Of a stretch of 42,445 bases of DNA, positions 24,239-30,786 are shown piece by piece. The position numbers were made by a program, and so were the translations under genes. The stretch lies in the NCBI GenBank assembly GCA_005804885.1, contig SYOX01000244.1:1-42445 (forward strand), read 5' to 3'. The notes under the pieces are model-generated. The model saw only the letters and a program-made list of their open reading frames with translations, had not been told where the DNA came from and did no database searches. This DNA is from Pseudomonadota bacterium. GTDB taxonomy: Bacteria > Myxococcota_A > Bradymonadia > Bradymonadales > GCA-2716585. Each line of letters starts with the position of its first letter. The first letter of the stretch is position 1.

Positions 24239-24610
24239 TCACTGAACGAGCACCTCGGCCTGAAGGTTGGCCCACTTCGTCGAGCCCAGGCTCGCCTGGG
24301 CCTTGACCCTCACGAAGCGCCCCGAGAAGGCCAACGAGACCACCGCCTGGGTGACCTGCGCGCTGGTGGTGTCATTGCCCAGCACCACCTGCTGGGTGGG
24401 GCTGGTCACAAAGGCCGTCTCCTCAAGCCGCGTGGCCTCTTCGATGTCGATCGTGAGCTCGGCGGCTCCTGAGATGATGTCGACGAACTCGGCCTTGAGC
24501 CTCAAGGTCGTCCTGCGGTTGGGATCGAGCTCCATGGCTTGAGCGGTGCTTTGGATGAACGTGCGAAAGATCTGGGTCTTGGGCATCAAGACCCTCCATT
24601 GGTCGTCCAT
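24239..24610 (-). CDS. Small beta-type protein B of a three-gene paralogous set
   Basis: A 123-aa protein, the most divergent of the three paralogs. It keeps LMPKTQ at the start, strands such as LRLKAEFVDIISGAAELTID, and SLAFSGRFVRVKAQASLG near the end (matching GRFIRLKITPTYG in the first paralog). The AAGGAG before its ATG and the agreement in start position with its sisters fix the start. It lies 10 bp after the preceding gene and 86 bp before the next. No export signal is present, so export would need a dedicated route. I do not recognise a named family. Confidence 0.75.
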   Translation of the reverse strand: MDDQWRVLMPKTQIFRTFIQSTAQAMELDPNRRTTLRLKAEFVDIISGAAELTIDIEEATRLEETAFVTSPTQQVVLGNDTTSAQVTQAVVSLAFSGRFVRVKAQASLGSTKWANLQAEVLVQ

Positions 24611-24620
24611 GGTGTCTCCT

Positions 24621-25694
24621 TCAGTCGCGGTTGAGGTGGACGATGGCCCGGACGTTGACGCCGTTGATGGCCGCCCCATACGTGGGGGTGATCTTCAGGC
24701 GAATGAAGCGCCCCGCGACCCCGATCTCGAGGCTGTTGCCCGCCGTGGCCGCTCCCATGGTGCTGTCCAAGGTCAGGCTCATGGCCGCGATGTCTGCAAA
24801 GGCGCTGTCCTCGTTGATGTTGGCCTGCTGGATGACGATGGCGACCGTGTCGCCCGCGCTGATGTCGCCCCAGGCCTGCAACAGCCCTGTCTTGAACTGG
24901 CCGACGTCGAGGGCCGCTGCGGGCGCCTGGGTCATCGCCTCGCGCAAGGGCGTCTTGGGCAGAATCTCTATCGTGGTCGTCATGGTGGCCTCGCTCAAAG
25001 GGTTCGAGAGGATCGCAGTGGGTCTGATGGCCGAGCCCAGAGCGCCGGGAGGGCCCTGCTCAAGAGCAGGTCCAGCAGCGGCCCCTGCACAGCGGCACGG
25101 AACAAGCTGTGTCTTTCCGAGCGACCGGGGGGGCTGAAGAGGCTCCAACACCGGCGCCAGCCTGTCGTCCCCGATGCCCTCGGTGTCTTGCCCAAAGGAG
25201 ACGCGGGACAGGGCGACACCAGCAGCCCCGTCCGGCCTCAAGGCCATGGGGCCGAAGGACTGGGGGACGCGCGCGTTGTCGCTGCGCGAGTCGGTCTGCG
25301 ACGGTGTCGAAGCCGGGCGTCGCCTCAAGAACTTGCCCACCGCCGAAGCGTCCAGACCCGAGATGGCGCTGCCAGTGCTCGGGACCCGCGCCTGATCGAG
25401 CGACAAGGTCAAGCTCGATGGGCCGCTCAACCCGCTGAGGATCGCCAGGGACACAGGCAGGCGCGCGGCGCCGTTTGAGCCACGCCCAGACGCCACGATC
25501 GGGGTCTTCCTTGCGTGGGCCTTTGCCGTAGGGCTCGACAGGGCTGCGGGGGGCGGCGAACTCGGAAGCAAACTCTGGCTCGCAGGACGAACCGAAGCCT
25601 GGGACAAGCTCGACGCCGACAAGGACCCGCTCGAAGCGGCCGTCGTGGGTCCATTGGAGAGGTGTTTGGAGCCGTCTTGGAGATGGGTGCTCAT
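24621..25694 (-). CDS. Ser/Pro-rich protein with small beta-type domain A at its C-terminus
   Basis: One open frame of 357 codons starting at an ATG with GGAGG 9 nt upstream. The first 237 residues are Ser/Ala/Pro-rich and probably unstructured (LSASSLSQASVRPASQSLLP, RRRPASTPSQTDSRSDNARV) with no recognised domain. The last 120 residues, from an internal ATG at 24983, align over their full length with the two following genes (EILPKTPLREAM, QFKTGLLQAWGDISAGDTV, GRFIRLKITPTYGAAINGV). Either this is a fusion, or domain A is also made separately from 24983, where a weak GAGCGAGG precedes the ATG. No stop codon separates the two parts. It is the first gene of the operon, directly after the poly-G promoter candidate. 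Confidence 0.6.
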   Translation of the reverse strand: MSTHLQDGSKHLSNGPTTAASSGSLSASSLSQASVRPASQSLLPSSPPPAALSSPTAKAHARKTPIVASGRGSNGAARLPVSLAILSGLSGPSSLTLSLDQARVPSTGSAISGLDASAVGKFLRRRPASTPSQTDSRSDNARVPQSFGPMALRPDGAAGVALSRVSFGQDTEGIGDDRLAPVLEPLQPPRSLGKTQLVPCRCAGAAAGPALEQGPPGALGSAIRPTAILSNPLSEATMTTTIEILPKTPLREAMTQAPAAALDVGQFKTGLLQAWGDISAGDTVAIVIQQANINEDSAFADIAAMSLTLDSTMGAATAGNSLEIGVAGRFIRLKITPTYGAAINGVNVRAIVHLNRD

Positions 25695-25756
25695 CTTGTT
25701 GACCCTCCAAAGGGGAGGCCACTCCCCTGGACTCAACACCATCACTTGCGACTACG

Positions 25757-25788
25757 TTACTACCCCCCCCCCCTCACTACTGTGTCAA
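25757..25788 (-). promoter_or_regulatory. Promoter-like sequence with an 11-G tract in its spacer
   Basis: On the minus strand a perfect TTGACA (25788-25783) is followed 20 bp later by TAGTAA (25762-25757). The spacer contains a run of 11 G (25773-25763). It lies about 60 bp before the first gene of the beta-helix operon. Spacing is longer than the optimal 17 bp; loss of three G would restore it. Homopolymers in this place cause phase variation in other bacteria (Neisseria opc/porA). The -10 box is weak (3 of 6), with an alternative TAACGT slightly downstream. The gap from 25789 to 25956 holds an AT-rich patch (AAAATATTTTG near 25799) and nothing else I can name. Confidence 0.55.
25763..25773. 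repeat. Homopolymer of 11 C (plus strand)
   Basis: Eleven consecutive C on the plus strand. It is a simple-sequence tract expected to slip during replication and also prone to sequencing length errors. It sits between the two boxes of the candidate operon promoter. Confidence 0.95.
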
Positions 25789-25956
25789 TAGTAAGTGTGA
25801 AAATATTTTGCCACCCCTCAACAACAACCCTCTGAACCCTGTCGAAGCCATCCTCGATCCTGCTGCCATCACTCCCCAGGCGCCAGCCGCCGGTGTGACT
25901 CGGCCAGGGTTGATCCTCAAGGTGGGAAATTTCAGGGTGTGGGTGGCCTTGATGAC

Positions 25957-26269
25957 CCTCCAGGGTGTGCCGGCAGAGTGTCACTCTGGGCCAGGACATC
26001 CTGGGCTTCTTTTGGGGCCAGTGGTGATCTCGGCGCCCTCCCTTGGGGGTCCCATCGGCCAGTGTCACACTGGCCGATGGGACCTGGAGGGTCTCGACGG
26101 CCAGTGTCACACTGGCGCCCTGCTGCCTGGAGGATGGGGATCGGTAGTGTCACACTGGCCCCCAGGACCCTGGAGGGTCTGGGCCGGCAGTGTCACACTG
26201 CCCCTCAGAACCCTGGAGGATCGAGGTGTGGAGTGTCACACTCTGGGGCGAGCGGGCTCCTGGACGGTC
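25957..26269. repeat. Array of about seven 43-bp units with a palindromic AGTGTCACACT core
   Basis: Dyad centres lie at 25981, about 26024 (degenerate), 26066, 26108, 26151, 26194 and 26237: steps of 42-43 bp. A second element, CCTGGAGGGTC or CCTGGAGGATC, recurs at 26083, 26126, 26169 and 26212, exactly 43 bp apart. The best dyad reaches 37 bp around 26066 (arms GTCCCATCGGCCAGTG...). The bases next to the AGTG core change together on both sides (CAGTG/CACTG in some units, GAGTG/CACTC in others), so symmetry is maintained. The 43-bp period is not a multiple of three, so it is not a coding repeat. It lies between the beta-helix operon and the divergent Cys-rich gene. It fits cooperative operator sites four helical turns apart. 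Confidence 0.85.
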
Positions 26270-26385
26270 GGACCTTGAATGCCCGATGCAAGAGGGGCTC
26301 AGGCTTCCTGACCGCAAGCCGTGCCAGTCAGAACTCGATTGCCCTGGGGTGCGCGCTTGACGCCGCCGAGGGCTTCGGCCTACGA

Positions 26386-27417
26386 ATGAGGGCGCTCGTT
26401 GGCTTGCCTGGGGTCGATGCCTTGAAGACCGTGACGCCCGCTCTGCTTGTGTGGATGATGCCGCTGCTCGGCGCGGCGGGCTGCGAGGCCTTCGTCGACG
26501 CCGACGCCATCCCGCGCCCGGCCTGCCGCGCCGACGCCGACTGCGACGACGGCGTCTTCTGCAATGGCCCCGAGCGCTGCGATCCGGCCGATCCGACCTC
26601 CGACGGCTTCGGCTGCGCCTCCCCCGACCCCGCCGCCTTCATCGACGACGGGATCGACTGCACCGTCGATCGCTGCGACGAGGCCGCCGCCGCGATCACC
26701 CACAACCCCTCGGGCTGCGCCTGCACCGACGACGCCCAGTGCGCGGCGCTGGCCAACTCGCCCTGTCTGGCCGAGGCCACCTGCGACCCCTCGGACTTCA
26801 CCTGTCGGCTGACCTTCAAGGAGGCCGGCGAGCCCTGCGACGACGGCGTCGCCTGCACCGCCGCCGACACCTGCGACGCCGACCGCGCCTGCGTCGGACA
26901 GCCCGCCGACGCCGACTGCGACGACGGCGCCTTCTGCAATGGCCCCGAGCGCTGCGATCCGGCCAACCTCGCCGCCGACCCCTTGACGGGCTGCGCCGCC
27001 GGGATCGCCGCGATCCTCGATCCGGCCCAGGACGACGGGATCGCGTGCACCGCGCCGGCCTGCGACGAGGGGCGCCGGGCCGTCGACCACGTCCCCACCG
27101 GGGCCTGCGCCTGCCTGAGCCCCGAGGACTGCCGGGACGGCTCCTGCCAGGCCTTCGCCTGCGACGCCTCAACGGGCTTCGCCTGCGCGCCCATCGACGG
27201 CGAGCTGCTGCCCGCCGAGTCGGCCTGCGACGACGGGGCCTCCTGCACCGAGGGGGATCGCTGCCGGGGCGACGGGGCCTGCGTCGGCGAGCCCGTCCAG
27301 GCGCTCTGCGACGACGGCGATCTCTGCAATGGCCTTGAGCGCTGCGATCCCCGCTCGCCCGACGCCGACGCCCTCGGCTGCCTCGACGGCGAGCCGCCCC
27401 CCGAACCCTGCCCCTGA
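26386..27417 (+). CDS. Cys-rich repeat lipoprotein
   Basis: A 343-aa protein with lipobox LGAAGC. The mature part contains about 35 Cys and a repeated module, DCDDGVFCNGPERCDP, DCDDGAFCNGPERCDP and LCDDGDLCNGLERCDP. These alternate with DDGIDCTVDRCDE-like units, a pattern frequent in myxobacterial surface proteins. Disulfides and Ca-binding acidic loops (CDDG) are expected. The start is uncertain: the ATG at 26386 is listed, but the TTG at 26422 gives a cleaner lipoprotein signal (KTVTPALLVWMMPLLGAAGC). A promoter-like TTGACG (26357) with TACGAA (26381) would exclude the ATG. It diverges from the beta-helix operon across the 43-bp array. Function unknown. Confidence 0.75.
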   Translation: MRALVGLPGVDALKTVTPALLVWMMPLLGAAGCEAFVDADAIPRPACRADADCDDGVFCNGPERCDPADPTSDGFGCASPDPAAFIDDGIDCTVDRCDEAAAAITHNPSGCACTDDAQCAALANSPCLAEATCDPSDFTCRLTFKEAGEPCDDGVACTAADTCDADRACVGQPADADCDDGAFCNGPERCDPANLAADPLTGCAAGIAAILDPAQDDGIACTAPACDEGRRAVDHVPTGACACLSPEDCRDGSCQAFACDASTGFACAPIDGELLPAESACDDGASCTEGDRCRGDGACVGEPVQALCDDGDLCNGLERCDPRSPDADALGCLDGEPPPEPCP

Positions 27418-27500
27418 TCGCGCGGCCCAAGGCGTCGCTTGAGCGGAGAGGTCAGCCTGCCTTGTCGAGAACCAGGACGCTGGAAGGGGACAGGATCGGT

Positions 27501-27530
27501 CGCTGGCCGACGCCGGGACGTTGGCCAGCG
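27501..27530. terminator. Stem-loop between convergent genes
   Basis: CGCTGGCC (27501-27508) pairs with GGCCAGCG (27523-27530) across a 14-nt loop. It lies in the gap between the converging Cys-rich lipoprotein and membrane-protein genes, and may serve both. Confidence 0.4.
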
Positions 27531-27536
27531 CGGTGA

Positions 27537-28679
27537 TCAGATGGCCGGGGGCGGGTCCTGGCCGCGTTGGGATTCGAGGTCGCGCAGGAGACCCCAGATG
27601 GCCACCAGCATCGCTTTGGGGGCGATGGGGGCGGAGGACTTCAAGCGCGCAGCGTGCTCGGGGACGCGGGCGGCGGGCAGCTGGCTCTGAAAGGCGAGGC
27701 GCTCGGCGCCGAGGGTGAGGCTCAGCTCCAGCCAGCGCCGACGGCCTGCCTCGGGCCAGACGTGGAGGTGGGCCACCTGGGCACGGCTCAGATCGAGGGT
27801 CCGCTCAACGCCCCCGTCCATGCTCAAGGTCAAGGTGTATCCTTGGAGGGTGGCGACCCCGTCGCGGCGGCCCAGGCCGGCGAGCCAGCCGCTCCGCGTC
27901 GCGCGCCTCAAGGGCCAGCTCTGGCGGGCGGCGGGAGGCGCGGCGATGGGGTCCAGGCCCGGCTCGCGGGCGGGGTGGAGGCGGAAGCCCTCGCGGATCT
28001 GGCTGGGGCTCTGACCGGCGCGATCCGGGGTGTCGCGCTCCTGGGATGGGTGGGGGTTGAGGACGCGCTCGACCTCGAAGTTGGCAATATGTTGGCCCGT
28101 GATGGCCTCGACGAGCGGGGGGACATAGGTGATCGGGGCGTTGAGCAGGAACCTGCGCAGGGTCCATGAGGTCCTCGCCCCCGAGATCACGCCGTAGAGC
28201 GCCGCCGCGACGACGAGAAAGGGCCATTGCAGCTCCAGGGAGAAGTCGCCCATCCACCAGACTCGCCTGGGCTGCGTGCCCAACCCCAACCACACCACGA
28301 AGGCCACCAGGACTGCGGGCAGGACGAGCGCGTTCCACCGCCTGAGCTGCTTGATGGCGACATCGGCGTCGGCGTGGAGGCTGCGGGCGAGTTCTTCGGT
28401 GAGCTTCTGCGGGTCGCTGGGCTTGCCGCGCTTGAGCGCCAGCGAGAGGGTGCCGCGCAATGCCTGTGAAATCAGGGTCTTGGGGATGGCGTGGCAGATC
28501 TTGAGTGGGCGATCGAGGTCGCCGCCTCGGATGAGCTTGAGCATGGTGGCTTCGAAGACCGGGTGGTTGATGGTCCAACTCATCCCTGGCCTGAGCCAGT
28601 AGACGAAGGCGGCGCCCGCACACACGCACGCGAAGATGCACCACATCACATAGACAGGGCCGCTTCCCACTTCAGACAT
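27537..28679 (-). CDS. Membrane protein with an ExbB/TolQ-like segment
   Basis: A 380-aa protein. A first hydrophobic helix (about residues 8-30) is followed by KLIRGGDLDRPLKICHAIPK and ISQALRGTLSLALKRGKPSD, which resembles the cytoplasmic helix pair after the first TM of MotA/TolQ/ExbB proteins. Two further helices follow (ALVLPAVLVAFVVWLGLG and PFLVVAAALYGVISGA). The rest is a soluble domain of beta character (LQGYTLTLSMDGGVERTLDL) without match. The polar residues of a proton channel are not clear, so a motor function is not claimed. The ATG at 28679 has GGAGG 5 nt upstream. Confidence 0.65.
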   Translation of the reverse strand: MSEVGSGPVYVMWCIFACVCAGAAFVYWLRPGMSWTINHPVFEATMLKLIRGGDLDRPLKICHAIPKTLISQALRGTLSLALKRGKPSDPQKLTEELARSLHADADVAIKQLRRWNALVLPAVLVAFVVWLGLGTQPRRVWWMGDFSLELQWPFLVVAAALYGVISGARTSWTLRRFLLNAPITYVPPLVEAITGQHIANFEVERVLNPHPSQERDTPDRAGQSPSQIREGFRLHPAREPGLDPIAAPPAARQSWPLRRATRSGWLAGLGRRDGVATLQGYTLTLSMDGGVERTLDLSRAQVAHLHVWPEAGRRRWLELSLTLGAERLAFQSQLPAARVPEHAARLKSSAPIAPKAMLVAIWGLLRDLESQRGQDPPPAI

Positions 28680-28725
28680 GCGACCTCCAGGCTCGAAGGA
28701 TGGTCCACCGCGATGGGAAACCTGT

Positions 28726-28765
28726 CGCCACCGTTCACCACGATCGGATGGGATGAACGGTGGCG
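28726..28765 (-). terminator. 12-bp stem-loop after the hydantoinase gene
   Basis: CGCCACCGTTCA (28726-28737) and TGAACGGTGGCG (28754-28765) are perfect complements with a 16-nt loop, 32-71 nt past the stop of the hydantoinase gene. No U-run follows, so it may instead stabilise the mRNA or end transcription through another factor. Confidence 0.45.
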
Positions 28766-28796
28766 TCACGCGTTGGTGCGCTGGGCGGCGCCCGGC

Positions 28797-30173
28797 CTAG
28801 AAGCAGCTGGGCTTGCGGCGGATGAGCTTGCCTCGGGTCGTGTCCCCGGTGAACTGCCCGTCTCGGATGGCCACCTGCCCGCGGACGGTGACGTGCGTCG
28901 GGCGGCCGTCCTGCTCGAAGCCTTCGAAGCCGCAGTAGTCGTTGTTGACCTTGTGATCCTTGAGGGTCACGACGCCGCGGTAGTCGGGATCGAAGACGAC
29001 GAGATCGGCGTCGGCCCCGACGCTGATCCGCCCCTTCTGGGTCAGGCCGAAGAGCTGTGCGGCCTTGGTCGAGGCGCTCTCGACGAAGCGGTTCAGGCTC
29101 AGGTCGCCGCGCGAGACGCCGTAGGTGTAGAGCATGTTGACCCGATCGCCGATGGCGGGGATGCCGTTGGGGATCAGGGTGAAGGCCGAGCGGCCCATGT
29201 CCTTCTGCGCCAGATCGAAGGGGCAGTGGTCGGTGGCGACGGTGTCGACGAGCCCGATGGCGAGGCCGTCCCAGAGGGCCTTCTGGTTGGATTTGTCGCG
29301 CAGGGGCGGCGACATGATCCATTTGGCGCCCTGGAAGTCGGGGCGCTCGGCGAAGGTCTTGTCGAAGCAGAAGTGCGGGATGACCGACTCGACGTAGATC
29401 TTGACGCCGCGATTCTTGGCCGCGACGGCGGCGTCGAGGGCGTCCTTGCAGCTCAGGTGGACGACGTAGCCGGTGGCGCCGGTCAGCTCAAGGAAGGTGG
29501 CGAAGTGGCCGGTCCCCTCGGCCTCGACGCGGGTGGGGCGGCTGGGCTCGTGCCACTCGGGGCCGGTCTTGCCTTCGGCCAGGAGTTTCGTGCAGAGCTG
29601 GGCGACGAGCTCGGCGTTCTCGCAGTGGGCGGTGGTGATGACGCCAAGCTCCTTGGCGAGCTTGAGGGTGGCGAAGAGCTCGTCGTCGTTGACGCCGAAG
29701 AAGCCCTTGTAGGCCAGGAAGACCTTGAAGGAGGCGATGCCGTCCTCGACGATCTCGCGCAGCTGCGCGCCGGTGGCCTCGTCGAACTTCGAGACGGCCA
29801 TGTGGAAGGTGTAGTCGCAGGCGCTGTTGCCCTCCGCCATGCCCTTCCAGATCTTGTACCCCTCCAGGGTGTCCTCGCCGCGGTTGGGGCAGGCCATCTC
29901 GATGTAGGTCGTCGTGCCGCCGTGCAGGGCGGCGATGGACGCGGTGGCGTGGGTGTCCTTGGCGAAGGTGCCCATGAAGGGCAGGTGGATGTGGACGTGG
30001 GGGTCGATGAAGCCGGGGAAGACGTACTTCCCGCTGGCGTCGACGACCTCCGTCCCTGCGGGCACGTCCAGATCGTGGCCGATCGCGGTGATCAGCTCGT
30101 CTTCGCAGTAGATGTCGGCGTGGTAGTCGTCGGCGGCGGTGATGATCCGACCACCTTTGATGAGAAGGGCCAT
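28797..30173 (-). CDS. Dihydropyrimidinase / D-hydantoinase family amidohydrolase
   Basis: A 458-aa cyclic-amide hydrolase of the dihydropyrimidinase family, which opens dihydropyrimidine or hydantoin rings. Metal ligands are visible: the HxH in DPHVHIHLPF (His59, His61), the carboxylated-Lys region FKVFLAYKG (150-158), TAHCEN (His183), VHLSC (His239) and ATDHCPF (Asp315). Length and ligand spacing match the family closely, so it should be a dinuclear-zinc cytosolic enzyme. The ATG at 30173 has AAGGAG 6 nt upstream. No other pyrimidine-degradation gene is adjacent, so physiological substrate is open; phenylhydantoinase-like or dihydropyrimidinase activity are both possible. It stands alone between a membrane-protein gene and the second repeat element. 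Confidence 0.93.
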   Translation of the reverse strand: MALLIKGGRIITAADDYHADIYCEDELITAIGHDLDVPAGTEVVDASGKYVFPGFIDPHVHIHLPFMGTFAKDTHATASIAALHGGTTTYIEMACPNRGEDTLEGYKIWKGMAEGNSACDYTFHMAVSKFDEATGAQLREIVEDGIASFKVFLAYKGFFGVNDDELFATLKLAKELGVITTAHCENAELVAQLCTKLLAEGKTGPEWHEPSRPTRVEAEGTGHFATFLELTGATGYVVHLSCKDALDAAVAAKNRGVKIYVESVIPHFCFDKTFAERPDFQGAKWIMSPPLRDKSNQKALWDGLAIGLVDTVATDHCPFDLAQKDMGRSAFTLIPNGIPAIGDRVNMLYTYGVSRGDLSLNRFVESASTKAAQLFGLTQKGRISVGADADLVVFDPDYRGVVTLKDHKVNNDYCGFEGFEQDGRPTHVTVRGQVAIRDGQFTGDTTRGKLIRRKPSCF

Positions 30174-30295
30174 GGTTCTCCTTGTCTGGTCCCGAAGGGG
30201 TCAACGCGCTGGTTTCAGGCGCGCCACCATACCCCAACCCAGGGGACCGACGCCAGCACCACCCCACACGCGACGATCGCGGGGTGATCGCCGAA

Positions 30296-30587
30296 CGCCC
30301 CACGCTCCTCGCACCGCCCCCTGCGGGGACGGGCTCGTCGGGTGGGGCTTGGATGCCCGGGGTGGGCTGCGACCTCTCGGTCGCAGGCCGGCGCGCGGGC
30401 GCCAGAGAACCGCGAGGGCGGATCACCGCGTCGAAGTGGGCCTGTAGATTGGAGTTTTTGCTCCCCCAGGTGTCGAGCTGGGCCGCGCGCGGGCCTGCGA
30501 CCGCCAGGGCGCAGCCCACCTGAGTTTCCAGCCCCACCCGACGAGCCCGTCCCCCCGGAGGGGGGGCGGTGCGAGGAGCGTGGGGCG
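30296..30587. repeat. Intergenic repeat element, copy 2, inverted relative to copy 1
   Basis: The left arm (30296-30373) and right arm (30509-30587) are imperfect inverted repeats of each other and closely match the arms of copy 1 (ACGGGCTCGTCGGGTGGGGC in both). The centre is the reverse complement of the copy-1 centre: CGCGTCGAAGTGGGCCTGTA against CCACAGGCCCACTTCGACGCG-type sequence, 25 of 26 over the best stretch. Thus the element as a whole is inverted. It lies between the hydantoinase start and the SDR end. No transposase is inside. The remaining part of this gap before the element (30174-30295) shows nothing clear. Confidence 0.88.
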
Positions 30588-30593
30588 ATCGGC

Positions 30594-30785
30594 GAGCGTG
30601 GGGTGCTCGTCGAGCGTGGGGTGCTCGTGGAGCGTGGGATGCTCGTGGAGCGTGGGATGCTCATCGAGCGTGGGATGCTCGTGGAGCGTGGGGTGATCGT
30701 CGCGCGTGGGGCGATCGTTGAGCGTGGGGCGGTCGTGGAGCGTGGGGCGGTCGTGGAGCGTCGGGTGATCGTCGCGCGTCGCTGG
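30594..30785. repeat. 18-bp tandem repeat (VNTR), ten units plus a partial
   Basis: Ten consecutive 18-bp units of the form GAGCGTGGGGTGCTCGTC, with variable bases in the GGGGTG and CTCGTC parts, run from 30594 to 30773, followed by a degenerate partial unit. The same unit begins once or twice at the outer edge of repeat-element copy 1 (near 15620-15650), so the array has grown from the element's end. It stops 2 bp before the SDR stop codon. The sequence could be read as a six-residue repeat but has no start signal. Confidence 0.9.
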
Positions 30786-30786
30786 T

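Noticed and set aside
25060..25722. Alternative minus-strand frame over the Ser/Pro-rich leader
   Set aside because: It lacks a ribosome site and a continuation into the small beta-type domain, while the chosen frame has GGAGG, good third-position GC and runs into domain A.
25957..26269. CRISPR array
   Set aside because: The whole 43-bp unit is repeated, including the parts that would be spacers; there are no unique spacers of constant length and no cas genes. Dyad-operator array fits better.
25808..26278. Coding gene across the 43-bp array
   Set aside because: The period is not a multiple of three, so each repeat is read in a different frame; no ribosome site. The open frame is accidental.
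28491..30287. Plus-strand open frame opposite the hydantoinase
   Set aside because: The hydantoinase on the other strand has all metal ligands and a good ribosome site; this frame is only its shadow.
30594..30785. Six-residue repeat protein encoded by the 18-bp VNTR
   Set aside because: Although 18 bp keeps frame, the frame runs through the inverted-repeat element with no start signal and no conserved product in copy 1.
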